This document shows, one piece after another, positions 33,663-42,206 of a stretch of DNA of 64,000 nucleotides. Below the pieces are notes generated by a model. The model was not told the DNA's origin. It searched no databases and was given only the letters and a program-made list of their open reading frames with translations. Each line of letters opens with the position of its first letter. Positions within the stretch are counted from its first letter, which is position 1. The position numbers and the translations under genes are program-made. Source of the stretch: Cellulomonas sp. S1-8 (GTDB lineage: Bacteria; Actinomycetota; Actinomycetes; Actinomycetales; Cellulomonadaceae); assembly GCF_026184235.1 (NCBI RefSeq), contig NZ_CP110806.1:2852001-2916000 (forward strand). The letters are read 5' to 3'.

Positions 33663-36368
33663 ATGACGAGCACGGCTCCCGACCTCACCGACGACCGCCC
33701 CCACGCCGAGGACCCCACCGCGGTCCTCGACCGCCTCGGCACGACCGCCGACGGGCTGACGTCCGACGAGGCCGCGGTCCGGCTGGAGGCCGTCGGGCCC
33801 AACCGGCTGGCGACACCGCCGCGCCCGCACGTCGTCCTGCGCTTCCTGGGGCACTTCGACGACGTGCTCATCTACATCCTGCTGGCCGCGGCCGTGCTCA
33901 AGGCGTTCCTGGGCGACTGGGTCGACTTCACCGTCATCCTCGTCGTCGCGCTGGTGAACGCGCTCGTCGGCTTCCTGCAGGAGGGGCAGGCCGAGCGCGC
34001 GCTGGACGGCATCCGCACCATGCTGTCGCTGACGGCCACCGCGCGGCGCGACGGGCAGTGGGCGGACCTCGACGCCGCGACCCTCGTGCCCGGCGACGTC
34101 GTGCGGGTGCGCCCGGGCGACAAGGTGCCCGCGGACGTCCGGCTCGTGGCCTCGACGAACCTGCAGGTCGACGAGTCCGCGCTGACGGGCGAGTCCGTGC
34201 CCGCGAGCAAGGGCGTCGAGGCCGTCGGCGCCGACGCGGGCGTCGGGGACCGCTCGAGCATGCTGTTCTCCGGCACGATCGTCGCGGCGGGCACCGGCCT
34301 GGGCGTCGTGACGACGACGGGTGCGCGGACGGAGATCGGGCGGATCCAGTCGCTCATCGCCGACGTCGACCACCTCGACACCCCGTTGAAGCAGCAGCTC
34401 GGCCGCCTGGGCACGCTGCTCTCGCGCGGGATCCTCGTCATGGCGTTCGTGATGCTCGTCGTCGGGCGCGTCCTGCACGACTTCGCGCTGCCGGACCTGC
34501 TGTCGGCGGCCATCGGGTTCGCCGTCGCCGCCGTGCCGGAGGGCCTGCCTGCGCTCGTGACGATCACGCTCGCGCTCGGCGTGCAGCAGATGGCCCGGCA
34601 GCACGCGATCACCCGCAAGCTGCCGTCGGTCGAGGCGCTCGGGTCGGTCACCACCATCTGCTCGGACAAGACCGGCACGCTGACGAAGAACGAGATGACG
34701 GCCCGCACCGTCGTCACCGCCGAGCACGTCTACGGCGTCGAGGGCCTGGGCTACGAGCCGACCGGCGGCGTGACCCTCGACGGGTCCGCCGCCGCACCCG
34801 CGGACCACGGCGACCTCGACGCGCTGCTGCGTGCCGGCGCGATCTGCAACGACGCCCTGGTCGTCGCGGACGACGCGGGCCGCTGGGGCGTCGTCGGGCC
34901 GCCCACCGAGGGCGCGCTGGTCACGCTCGCGCTCAAGGCCGACGTCGACACCTCCGCGGTGCACCGCGTCGCGGACGTGCCGTTCGAGTCGGCCAACAAG
35001 CTGTCGGCCACCCTGGACCGCCTGCCCGACGGTGCGCTGCGCGTGCACGTCGTCGGCGCCCCGGACCGGCTCCTGGACCGCTCGACGACGCAGCGCGACG
35101 CCACCGGCGCCCCTGTCCCGCTGGACCGCGCGCACTGGGAGCGCACGATCGACGAGCTCGGCGGGCAGGGGCTGCGCGTGCTCGCCGCGGCCGAGCGGCC
35201 CGCCGCACCCGGGACGGCCCACCTCGCGCTGGGGGACGTCGACACGGGCCTGACGTTCCTGGGGCTCGTCGGGATCGTCGACCCGCCGCGCCCCGAGGTC
35301 GTCGCCGCCATCGCCGACTGCCACCGCGCGGGCATCGCCGTGAAGATGATCACGGGCGACCACGCCGGCACGGCCGTCGCCATCGCCCGCGAGCTCGGCA
35401 TCGTGCCCCCGGGGCAGGAGGTCCGGGCGCTCACGGGCGCCGAGCTCGAGGCGATGACCCAGGAGGAGCTGCGCGGCTGCGTGCGGGACGTCGACGTGTA
35501 CGCCCGCGCGAGCCCCGAGCACAAGATCCGCATCGTGCGTGCCCTGCAGTCGCACGGCGAGGTCGTCGCGATGACCGGCGACGGCGTCAACGACGCGCCG
35601 GCGCTGACCCGCGCGGACATCGGCATCGCCATGGGCATCAAGGGCACCGAGGCCACCAAGGAGGCCGCCGAGATCGTCCTGGCGGACGACAACTTCGCGA
35701 CCATCGAGCGGGCCGTGGAGGAGGGGCGCCGGATCTACGACAACATCCGCAAGTCGGTGGTGTTCCTGCTGCCCACCAACGGCGCGCAGTCCCTCGTCAT
35801 CCTCGTCGCCGTGCTGTTCGGCCTCGCGCTGCCGCTGAGCCCCGTGCAGATCCTGTGGGTCAACCTCGTCACCGCCGTCACCCTGTCGCTGGCGCTGGCG
35901 TACGAGCCCGCCGAGCCCGGGATCATGGACCGCCCGCCGCGCTCACCGAAGGAGCCGGTGCTGTCGCGGCCCTCGCTCGTGGTCGTCGTGTGGGCGTCCC
36001 TGCTCATCGGCGGCGCGACCCTGGGCGTCTACCTGCTGGAGCGGGGGTTCGGCGAGGGCGACGGCGTCGCGCGGACGTCCGCGGTCGCCATGCTGGTCCT
36101 CGGCCAGATGGCGTTCCTGTTCTCCTGCCGGTTCCTCGGGTCGTCGAGCCTCACGTGGCGGGTGCTGGTGGGCAACCCCGTCGTGTGGATCGCCGTCGGC
36201 TCGCTGCTGGTCCTGCAGCTCGTGTTCACGTACGCGCCGTTCATGAACGCGTGGTTCGAGTCCGCGCCGATCGGGCCGCGGGACTGGGGGCTGGCGTTCG
36301 TCCTGGCGATCGTCGTCTTCCTGCTGTGCGAGCTGGGCAAGGTCGTCGCGCGGCGCGTGACCGCCTGA
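33663..36368 (+). CDS. P2-type cation-transporting ATPase (Ca2+/Mg2+-like)
   Basis: A 901-residue P-type ATPase. The N-terminal cation ATPase domain, actuator loop (LTGES), phosphorylation motif DKTGTLT (Asp335), hinge [11 protein letters not shown] and ten predicted helices with the C-terminal cation_ATPase_C domain are all present. Ion-binding helix 4 reads [14 protein letters not shown], typical of P2A/P2B Ca2+ and Na+ pumps, not of heavy-metal P1B pumps; no N-terminal heavy-metal domains are seen. The ATG follows GGAGGG. Ca2+ or Mg2+ is the most likely ion but cannot be fixed. Confidence 0.92.
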   Translation: MTSTAPDLTDDRPHAEDPTAVLDRLGTTADGLTSDEAAVRLEAVGPNRLATPPRPHVVLRFLGHFDDVLIYILLAAAVLKAFLGDWVDFTVILVVALVNALVGFLQEGQAERALDGIRTMLSLTATARRDGQWADLDAATLVPGDVVRVRPGDKVPADVRLVASTNLQVDESALTGESVPASKGVEAVGADAGVGDRSSMLFSGTIVAAGTGLGVVTTTGARTEIGRIQSLIADVDHLDTPLKQQLGRLGTLLSRGILVMAFVMLVVGRVLHDFALPDLLSAAIGFAVAAVPEGLPALVTITLALGVQQMARQHAITRKLPSVEALGSVTTICSDKTGTLTKNEMTARTVVTAEHVYGVEGLGYEPTGGVTLDGSAAAPADHGDLDALLRAGAICNDALVVADDAGRWGVVGPPTEGALVTLALKADVDTSAVHRVADVPFESANKLSATLDRLPDGALRVHVVGAPDRLLDRSTTQRDATGAPVPLDRAHWERTIDELGGQGLRVLAAAERPAAPGTAHLALGDVDTGLTFLGLVGIVDPPRPEVVAAIADCHRAGIAVKMITGDHAGTAVAIARELGIVPPGQEVRALTGAELEAMTQEELRGCVRDVDVYARASPEHKIRIVRALQSHGEVVAMTGDGVNDAPALTRADIGIAMGIKGTEATKEAAEIVLADDNFATIERAVEEGRRIYDNIRKSVVFLLPTNGAQSLVILVAVLFGLALPLSPVQILWVNLVTAVTLSLALAYEPAEPGIMDRPPRSPKEPVLSRPSLVVVVWASLLIGGATLGVYLLERGFGEGDGVARTSAVAMLVLGQMAFLFSCRFLGSSSLTWRVLVGNPVVWIAVGSLLVLQLVFTYAPFMNAWFESAPIGPRDWGLAFVLAIVVFLLCELGKVVARRVTA

Positions 36369-36387
36369 GGGGACCCGGATCAGGCGG
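36361..36387. terminator. Terminator overlapping the P-type ATPase stop
   Basis: CCGCCTGA and TCAGGCGG form a perfect 8-bp stem that includes the stop codon; it lies between convergent genes. Confidence 0.5.
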
Positions 36388-36405
36388 GGGCGTCGTCCAG
36401 CACCG

Positions 36406-36705
36406 TCACGCGGGGGTGCGTTCCGGCGGGACGAACCAGCTGACCGACCGCGCGACGTCGCCCGCCCGCAGCCACGTGTGCCGCTCCGAGCGCGGGTCCG
36501 CGTCGTGCTCGCGCCACGCCACCATCACGTGCGTGCGCGTCCAGCGGATCGCCCGTGCCGCGCGCCACTCCTCGCCGCCGTCCGACCACACCAGCCGCAC
36601 GACGACCGCGACGTCCCCCTGCGGGCGCGTCGGGATGCCGTCGGGCACCTCGCTGTTGGCGACGTCGCGCGCCGGAGGTCGGGGCGGGAGCGCGCGGTCG
36701 GACAT
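36406..36705 (-). CDS. Small conserved protein under LexA control (possible SOS gene)
   Basis: 99 residues, hydrophilic and Arg/Trp-rich, with no membrane segment or signal. Central VAVVVRLVWSDGGEEW and RAIRWTRTHVMVAW look like antiparallel strands of a small beta-rich domain; the end reads DVARSVSWFVPP. It resembles short actinobacterial proteins of the DUF6504 type, often found with translesion polymerase genes, but I am not certain. The ATG lies six bases after a TACGCT -10 and next to a perfect LexA box, so expression is probably DNA-damage inducible. A GTG start inside the LexA box was rejected. Confidence 0.6.
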   Translation of the reverse strand: MSDRALPPRPPARDVANSEVPDGIPTRPQGDVAVVVRLVWSDGGEEWRAARAIRWTRTHVMVAWREHDADPRSERHTWLRAGDVARSVSWFVPPERTPA

Positions 36706-36711
36706 GGTGCG

Positions 36712-36734
36712 AGCGTAATCGAACACCTGTTCGA
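36712..36734 (-). promoter_or_regulatory. LexA (SOS) box with leaderless-type -10
   Basis: TCGAACACCTGTTCGA (36719-36734) is a perfect match to the Gram-positive SOS operator CGAAC-N4-GTTCG. On the minus strand it directly precedes TACGCT (36712-36717) and a start codon six bases further, so LexA would cover the -10/-35 spacer. Confidence 0.82.
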
Positions 36735-36792
36735 TCGAACCGCCGCACGCGAAGAATCACCCGCCAGGGCCCGGTGTCACGGCAACGCGTGA

Positions 36793-36823
36793 AGCGTTCG
36801 GGACACCCGGTGACCCGAACGCT
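36793..36823 (-). terminator. Terminator of the AraC-VOC operon
   Basis: AGCGTTCGGG pairs with CCCGAACGCT around an 11-base loop, 11 bases after the VOC stop. Confidence 0.72.
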
Positions 36824-36833
36824 CCCCGCCGGG

Positions 36834-37244
36834 TCACGGGAGCTGGTTGATGCGCACCATGTTGCCCGCCGGGTCGCGGAACGCGCAGTCGCGGGTGCCG
36901 TACGGCTGGTCCATCGGCTCCTGGACGACCTCGGCGCCGGCCGCCTGCACCGTGTCGAACACGGCGTCGACGTCCGACGTCGCCAGGACGACCGACGCGT
37001 ACGAGCCCTTCGCCATGAGCTCGGCGATCGTGCGCCGCTCGTCGTCGGTGATGCCCGGGTCCGCGGCCGGCGGGTGCAGGACGATCGACGTCTGCGGCTG
37101 CGCCGGCGGCCCGACGGTGATCCAGCGCATGTCGCCGTAGCCGACGTCGTTGCGCACCTCGAAGTCGAGGACGTCGCGGTAGAACGCCAGCGACGCCTCG
37201 GGGTCATCGGTCGGGAGGAACGTGTAGTGGATGAGAAGGTCCAT
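36834..37244 (-). CDS. VOC (glyoxalase/bleomycin-resistance) family protein
   Basis: A 136-residue protein with two beta-alpha-beta-beta-beta modules. DDPEASLAFYRDVLDFEVR begins the first module; VDAVFDTVQAAGAEVVQEPMDQPYG and RDCAFRDPAGNMVRINQ complete the second. Metal-binding positions are not all obvious, so enzymatic activity is uncertain. It follows the AraC-type regulator with a 10-base gap, a common gene pair. A TAGCGT seven bases upstream of the ATG could give an additional leaderless transcript. Confidence 0.82.
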   Translation of the reverse strand: MDLLIHYTFLPTDDPEASLAFYRDVLDFEVRNDVGYGDMRWITVGPPAQPQTSIVLHPPAADPGITDDERRTIAELMAKGSYASVVLATSDVDAVFDTVQAAGAEVVQEPMDQPYGTRDCAFRDPAGNMVRINQLP

Positions 37245-37257
37245 GCCCCCCACGCTA
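37245..37257 (-). promoter_or_regulatory. Possible internal promoter using the araC stop codon
   Basis: TAGCGT, seven bases, ATG; the TAG is also the stop codon of the AraC-type gene. Confidence 0.35.
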
Positions 37258-37704
37258 GGAGGGCCGGACCTCGCGGTGCTTCTCGGATCCTGACCGGTTG
37301 CGCTGCGGCCGCATCACCTGCTTGGCCACGCAGCTCGGGATGCCCGCACCGTCGCCCGCCGCGATCCGGCGGTACTCCGACGGCGAGATGCCGACGAGCT
37401 CGGAGAACCGCGTGCTGAACGTCCCCAGCGACGAGCACCCGACCGCGAAGCAGACCTCGGTGACCGACAGGTCGCCGCGCCGCAGCAACGTCATGGCCCG
37501 CTCGATGCGCCGCGTCATGAGGTACGCGTACGGCGACTCCCCGAAGGCGGCACGGAACTGCCGGCTCAGGTGCCCGGCGGACATGTGCGCGCCGCGCGCG
37601 AGCGCCTCGACGTCGAGCGGCTGCGCGTAGTCGCGGTCGATGCGGTCGCGCACGGTCCGCATCGACCGCAGCTCGCGCAGGCGCGCGTCGACGTCGGTGA
37701 TCAT
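37255..37704 (-). CDS. AraC-family regulator (short, C-terminal HTH only)
   Basis: 149 residues forming little more than the two AraC helix-turn-helix motifs: VEALARGAHMSAGHLSRQF and VTEVCFAVGCSSLGTFSTRF, followed by ISPSEYRRI. There is no N-terminal cupin sensor domain, unlike full AraC proteins, but such short forms are common next to VOC genes. The last 30 residues (with a Cys and basic stretch) are extra. It probably regulates its own operon with the VOC gene. Confidence 0.82.
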   Translation of the reverse strand: MITDVDARLRELRSMRTVRDRIDRDYAQPLDVEALARGAHMSAGHLSRQFRAAFGESPYAYLMTRRIERAMTLLRRGDLSVTEVCFAVGCSSLGTFSTRFSELVGISPSEYRRIAAGDGAGIPSCVAKQVMRPQRNRSGSEKHREVRPS

Positions 37705-37844
37705 GGGCACAGCCTGCCTCCCGCACGGCGCGGGTGACCAGTGCCACCTACGATCGACGGCACCGAGGGAACCGGGAGCGGGCGCCGCACGTTCCTCCCC
37801 CGTCCCCCGCCTGCCCGCACCACCGAGACGATCGGAGAGCCCCG

Positions 37845-37925
37845 ATGGACCCCGACAGTCCTGGGCACAGTCCCGTGCCCCACCCCTGCCGCGCGCGTGC
37901 GACGCGACCGGAGGTGGGGCTCTGA
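37845..37925 (+). CDS. Proline-rich 26-residue leader ORF before the CNNM gene
   Basis: Encodes MDPDSPGHSPVPHPCRARAT and six more residues (five prolines in the first 14). It has a strong ribosome site (CGGAGAG, about 5 bases upstream) and its stop overlaps the start of the CNNM transporter gene (TGATG). Size, Pro-richness and position recall the leader peptides of Mg2+ transporter genes in enterobacteria (MgtL, CorL), where translation of Pro codons controls downstream expression. Function here is inferred; it may simply be a coupled uORF. Confidence 0.45.
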   Translation: MDPDSPGHSPVPHPCRARATRPEVGL

Positions 37926-39331
37926 TGTGGGTCCTCACCCTCCTGCTGGGTGTGCTGGTCGTCCTGGCGATCACCGCCGCGACCGCGTACTTCGTCGCGC
38001 AGGAGTTCGGGTACATGTCCGTCGACCGCTCGCGTCTGGCGGCGCGCGCCGAGTCCGGTGACGAGGGTGCGCGCAAGGCGCTGGGCGTCACGCGCCGCAC
38101 GTCGTTCATGCTGTCCGGCGCGCAGCTCGGCATCACCGTCACCGGCCTGCTGGTCGGGTACGTCGCCGAGCCGCTGATCGGCGAGTCCCTGGGCGAGGCC
38201 CTCGGCATGGTCGACGTGCCGACGGGCGTCGGCATCGCCGTCGGCACGGTGCTCGCGCTGCTGTTCTCCACGCTCGTGCAGATGCTGTTCGGCGAGCTCT
38301 TCCCCAAGAACCTGGCCATCGCGCGGCCGGAGGCCACGGCGGTGCGGCTCGCGACGTCGACCGTCTGGTACCTGCGGGCGTTCGGCTGGCTCATCCGCGT
38401 CTTCGACGCCGCGTCGAACGCGCTGCTCAAGGTGCTGGGGATCGAGCCCGTGCACGACGTCGAGCACTCCGCGACGGCGCGCGACCTCGAGCACATCGTG
38501 GCCGGCTCCCCCGACCTGCCGCGGGACCTGTCCGTGCTGCTGGACCGGATCCTGGACTTCCCGCAGCGCGACGTCGAGCACGCCATGGTGCCGCGCTCGC
38601 GCGTCGACACCGTGAGCCCGGGCACGACCGTCACGCGGCTGCGTGAGCTCATGTCCGACGGCCACTCCCGCTACCCGGTCCTCGACGCGGAGAGCGTCAC
38701 CGGCGTCGTGCACCTGCCCGACGTGCTGCGGTGCACCGACCCGGCCGCGACCGCGGCGGGCCTGCAGCGCCCGGCCGCGCTCGTGCCGGAGTCGATGCCG
38801 CTGCCCGACGCGGTCCGGCTCCTGCTCGGGTCGCAGAACCAGCTCGCCGTCGTCATCGACGAGTACGGCGGGTTCGCCGGTGCCCTGTCCCTCGAGGACG
38901 CCGCCGAGGAGCTGGTCGGGGAGATCCACGACGAGCACGACCCGATGGACACGGCCGACGCGACGCTGCAGGACGACGGCTCGTGGGTCGTCGCGGGCGA
39001 CGTGCACATCGACGAGGTCGAGCGGGCCCTGGGCGTCGACCTGCCGCGCGACGACTACGAGACCATCGCGGGTCTCACGATCGACGCGCACGGCGCCCTG
39101 CCCCCGCAGGGCACGGTCGTCGAGGTCCCGCTGCCCGCCGACCCGGCGCACCTGGCCGACGCCGAGGCGCCGCCGGACCTGGTGCTACGCATCGAGGTGC
39201 TCGAGGTCGACCGGCACGTGCCCGCGCGCGTCCGGCTGAGCGTCGCCCCGGCACCGCCGCCCGGTGACGGTGACGACACCCGGGCGCACGACGCCGACGA
39301 CAGCCACGACGACGAGGAGGCGGACCGATGA
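37925..39331 (+). CDS. CNNM/CorC-type membrane protein with CBS and CorC domains
   Basis: A 468-residue hemolysin-C/CNNM family protein. The DUF21/CNNM membrane domain (about 1-190, helices at MWVLTLLLGVLVVLAITA, LLVGYVAEPL and LLFSTLVQMLFGELFPKNLA) is followed by a CBS pair (about 215-335) and a C-terminal CorC_HlyC domain (about 345-440), then an Asp/His-rich tail. Family members act in Mg2+ or Co2+ efflux. The Shine-Dalgarno GGAGGTGG lies within the end of the leader ORF. Coupled to the next gene by ATGA. Confidence 0.88.
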   Translation: MWVLTLLLGVLVVLAITAATAYFVAQEFGYMSVDRSRLAARAESGDEGARKALGVTRRTSFMLSGAQLGITVTGLLVGYVAEPLIGESLGEALGMVDVPTGVGIAVGTVLALLFSTLVQMLFGELFPKNLAIARPEATAVRLATSTVWYLRAFGWLIRVFDAASNALLKVLGIEPVHDVEHSATARDLEHIVAGSPDLPRDLSVLLDRILDFPQRDVEHAMVPRSRVDTVSPGTTVTRLRELMSDGHSRYPVLDAESVTGVVHLPDVLRCTDPAATAAGLQRPAALVPESMPLPDAVRLLLGSQNQLAVVIDEYGGFAGALSLEDAAEELVGEIHDEHDPMDTADATLQDDGSWVVAGDVHIDEVERALGVDLPRDDYETIAGLTIDAHGALPPQGTVVEVPLPADPAHLADAEAPPDLVLRIEVLEVDRHVPARVRLSVAPAPPPGDGDDTRAHDADDSHDDEEADR

Positions 39332-40341
39332 GCAACCCCGGGGTCCTGGTGGCCGTGACGGCCGTGATCATCGCGCTGTCCGCGTTTTTCGTCGCCGTCG
39401 AGTTCGCGATGCTCGCCGCCCGCCGGCACCGGTTCGAGGACCTGGCGGCCACGAGCCGCAACGCCCGCGCGGCGCTGCGCAGCTCGCACGAGCTGACGGT
39501 CCTGCTCGCCGGTGCGCAGCTCGGCATCACCGCCTGCACGCTGGCGCTCGGTGCGCTCACCAAACCGGCCGTGCACCACTGGCTGACGCCGGTCTTCGAG
39601 TCCTGGGGCCTGCCGGCCATCGCGGTTGACGTCGCCGGGTTCGTGCTCGCGCTGATCATCGTGACGTTCCTGCACCTCGTGATCGGGGAGATGGCCCCGA
39701 AGTCGTGGGCCATCGCGCACCCCGAGACGTCCGCGCTGCTGCTCGCGGTGCCCATGCGCGCGTTCATGTGGGCGACCCGGCCCGTCCTGCGGGTCCTCAA
39801 CGAGATGGCCAACGCGATGCTGCGGCGCCTGGGCGTCGAGCCGGTCGACGAGATGTCCGCCGGCACCGACCCCGCGTCCCTGCGCCACCTGCTGGAGCAC
39901 TCGGCGAACGTGGGGGCGCTCGACGCCGCGTTCTCGGCGCAGCTCTCGCAGGCCCTCGAGCTGCAGCGGATGACCGTCGAGGACCTGGCGCACCCCGCGT
40001 CGGTGCCCGTCACGGTGCCGACGGACGCGACCGTCGCCGACGTGCAGCGCGCGTCCCTCGACAGCGGCCACCTGCGCATCCTCGTCGGCGACGGCCGGGT
40101 CACGGGGGTCGTGCACGTCCGCGACACGCTGACGAGCGCGCCCGACGACCCGGCGGCGCCGTTCGTCCGGCCGGTGTACGAGCTGGCGGCGGGCACGCGC
40201 GTCGCCACCGCGTTCGCCGGGATGCGCGAGGGTCGGCACCATCTGGCCGTCGTCACGGGCGGTGAGCGCACGCTCGTCGTGACGTTGGCGGACGTCGTCG
40301 AGCGGCTGCTGCCGCAGGCCACGCGCGCCGCCACGGTCTGA
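39328..40341 (+). CDS. CNNM-type membrane protein without CorC domain
   Basis: A 337-residue paralogue of the preceding gene. It has the DUF21 membrane domain (helices at VTAVIIALSAFFVAVEFAML, AVDVAGFVLALIIVTFLHLVIGEMAPK) and a CBS pair (about 215-330), but ends before a CorC_HlyC domain. Heterodimerisation with the upstream protein is plausible because such tandem pairs are conserved in actinobacteria. Start overlaps the upstream stop by four bases. Confidence 0.88.
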   Translation: MSNPGVLVAVTAVIIALSAFFVAVEFAMLAARRHRFEDLAATSRNARAALRSSHELTVLLAGAQLGITACTLALGALTKPAVHHWLTPVFESWGLPAIAVDVAGFVLALIIVTFLHLVIGEMAPKSWAIAHPETSALLLAVPMRAFMWATRPVLRVLNEMANAMLRRLGVEPVDEMSAGTDPASLRHLLEHSANVGALDAAFSAQLSQALELQRMTVEDLAHPASVPVTVPTDATVADVQRASLDSGHLRILVGDGRVTGVVHVRDTLTSAPDDPAAPFVRPVYELAAGTRVATAFAGMREGRHHLAVVTGGERTLVVTLADVVERLLPQATRAATV

Positions 40342-40348
40342 CGCGCCC

Positions 40349-40391
40349 GGGCGTGCGGGCCCGTCCCTACCGGACGGCTGCCCGCACGCCC
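40349..40391. terminator. Bidirectional terminator, partly within gltD coding sequence
   Basis: GGGCGTGCGGGC pairs perfectly with GCCCGCACGCCC, and CCGTCC/GGACGG pair inside. It lies 8 bases after the CNNM stop and overlaps the last codons of convergent gltD. Confidence 0.75.
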
Positions 40392-41854
40392 AGGGACGCG
40401 CTCCCCGCGCGCACCGGCGCCGGCAGCTCGCTGGCACCCATGAGGTACGCGTCGACGCTCGCCGCCGCGGCGCGCCCCTCGGCGATCGCCCACACCACCA
40501 GCGACTGCCCCCGGCCCGCGTCGCCCGCGACGAACACGCCCGGCACGTCGGTCGCGAAGTCGTCGGCGCGAGCGACCGCGCCCCGCGCCGTGCGGGTCAC
40601 GCCGAGGCCGTCGAGCAGCGGCCCCGGCTCGACGCCCGTGAACCCCAGCGCGAGCAGCACGAGCCCCGCGGGCAGCTCACGTCGCGTCCCGGGGACGGGG
40701 CGGAACCGGCCGTCGACGGTCTCGACGTCCTCCACCTCGACCGCGCGCACCGCGCCGGCGCCGTCGTCGAGGAGCTGCACGGAGCTCGTCGCCCAGACCC
40801 GTGCGCCGCCCTCGTCGTGGGCGCTCGACGTGCGCAGCACCCGCGGGTACGTCGGCCAGGGCTGGTCCGCGGGACGCAGCTCCGGCGGGCTCGGCAGGAT
40901 CTCGAGCTGCGTGACCGAGCGGGCGCCCTGCCGCAGCGCGGTCCCCAGGCAGTCGGCGCCGGTGTCGCCGCCGCCGACCACCACGACGTCGAGGCCGGTC
41001 GCCAGGACCTGCCCCGGCACGTCGTCACCGACGGCGACCCGGTTGCCCTGCGGCAGGTACGTCATCGCCTGCACGACGCCCCGCAGGTCGTGGCCCGGCA
41101 CGGGCAGGTCGCGCGGGACGGTCGACCCGGTGGCGACCACGACCGCGTCGTAGCGCGCGAGCAGCTGCTCGCCCGTGACGTCGACACCCACGTCGACACC
41201 CGTGCGGAACCGTGTGCCCTCGGCGCGCATCTGCTCCAGGCGCCGGTCGATCACGGACATCTCGAGCTTGAACTCGGGGATGCCGTAACGCAGCAGGCCG
41301 CCCGGGCGGTCGGCCCGCTCGAGGACGACGACCGTGTGCCCGGCGCGCGTGAGCTGCTGCGCGCACGCCAGGCCCGCCGGCCCGGACCCGACGACCGCGA
41401 CCGTGCGCCCCGACAGCCGACCCGGGACGTGCGGCGTCAGCAGGCCGCGCGCGAACCCCTCCTCGGCCACGGCCACCTCGACGTGGCGGATCGTCAGCGG
41501 CTCGTCGTTGATCCCCAGGACGCACGCGGCCTCGCACGGCGCCGGGCAGATGCGCCCGGTGACCTCGGGGAAGTTGTTGGTGGCGTGCAGCCGGTCGTAC
41601 GCGTCGACCCACTGGTCCCGCCACGCGAGGTCCTGCCAGGCGGGCATCTCGTTGCCCAGCGGGCACGCGACGTGGCAGAACGGGATGCCGCAGTCCATGC
41701 AGCGTCCCGCCTGGCGGCGCACCAGCGCGACGTCGTCGGGGTGGGCCGCGCGGTGCGCGTGGACCTCACGCCAGTCGAGCAGGCGCACGGCGACCGGCCG
41801 GTCGGCGGGCAGCTCGCGGTGCCGCGTCGTCAGGAAGCCTCGGGGGTCGGCCAC
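40367..41854 (-). CDS. gltD: Glutamate synthase small subunit
   Basis: A 495-residue GOGAT beta subunit that passes NAD(P)H electrons to the large subunit, which makes glutamate from glutamine and 2-oxoglutarate. Two Cys clusters for [4Fe-4S] (Cys52, 55, 60, 64 and Cys103, 107, 111), FAD loop VVGSGPAG (155-161), NADPH loop VVGGGDTG and C-terminal GDAGRGQSLVVWAI are all intact. GTG start with CCGGAG upstream. No gltB is adjacent on either side, so the gene is separated from its usual partner or serves another dehydrogenase. A TAGCGT -10-like element lies about 70 bases upstream. Confidence 0.93.
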   Translation of the reverse strand: MADPRGFLTTRHRELPADRPVAVRLLDWREVHAHRAAHPDDVALVRRQAGRCMDCGIPFCHVACPLGNEMPAWQDLAWRDQWVDAYDRLHATNNFPEVTGRICPAPCEAACVLGINDEPLTIRHVEVAVAEEGFARGLLTPHVPGRLSGRTVAVVGSGPAGLACAQQLTRAGHTVVVLERADRPGGLLRYGIPEFKLEMSVIDRRLEQMRAEGTRFRTGVDVGVDVTGEQLLARYDAVVVATGSTVPRDLPVPGHDLRGVVQAMTYLPQGNRVAVGDDVPGQVLATGLDVVVVGGGDTGADCLGTALRQGARSVTQLEILPSPPELRPADQPWPTYPRVLRTSSAHDEGGARVWATSSVQLLDDGAGAVRAVEVEDVETVDGRFRPVPGTRRELPAGLVLLALGFTGVEPGPLLDGLGVTRTARGAVARADDFATDVPGVFVAGDAGRGQSLVVWAIAEGRAAAASVDAYLMGASELPAPVRAGSASLGVRAAVR

Positions 41855-41979
41855 GGTCGCTCCGGGTGGACGAAGGGTCCCTGGGCCGCCGCGGACACGC
41901 GACGTCGGGGGTCGGCGCCCACGCTAGGACGCGTGCGGGGGCCCCCGAGGGGCCCGAGGTCCCGGGTGCTCGGCCGGGT

Positions 41980-42110
41980 CTGCGTCGACGTCGGTCGCGA
42001 CGTCGGTCGTCGCGGGCGACGACGGGGCGACGGGGCGACCTGGCGACGACGGGACGACGACGGGGCGACGACCGGGCGACGGCGACGGCGCGCCCGTCGG
42101 GTGAAATGAC
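41980..42110. repeat. Low-complexity GACG/GGCGAC-rich stretch
   Basis: Irregular repetition of CGTCGGTCGCGACG and GGCGACGACGG-like blocks between divergent gltD and GDPD genes. No gene or operator is recognised in this part. Confidence 0.55.
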
Positions 42111-42206
42111 CGCTGCTCGGCTCGTGCGGTGCGTGCGCCGGGCGAGAGTGGTCGTGTGCGCGCGGGCCGGGACGTCGACGACGGTCCCGGACGCGAGCCC
42201 GCACCC

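Noticed and set aside
30465..35555. Very long minus-strand open frame opposite DUF4349, DUF4914 and the P-type ATPase
   Set aside because: Arg/Val/Asp/His-rich translation without domains; typical antisense shadow in DNA of very high GC. The plus-strand genes have clear families.
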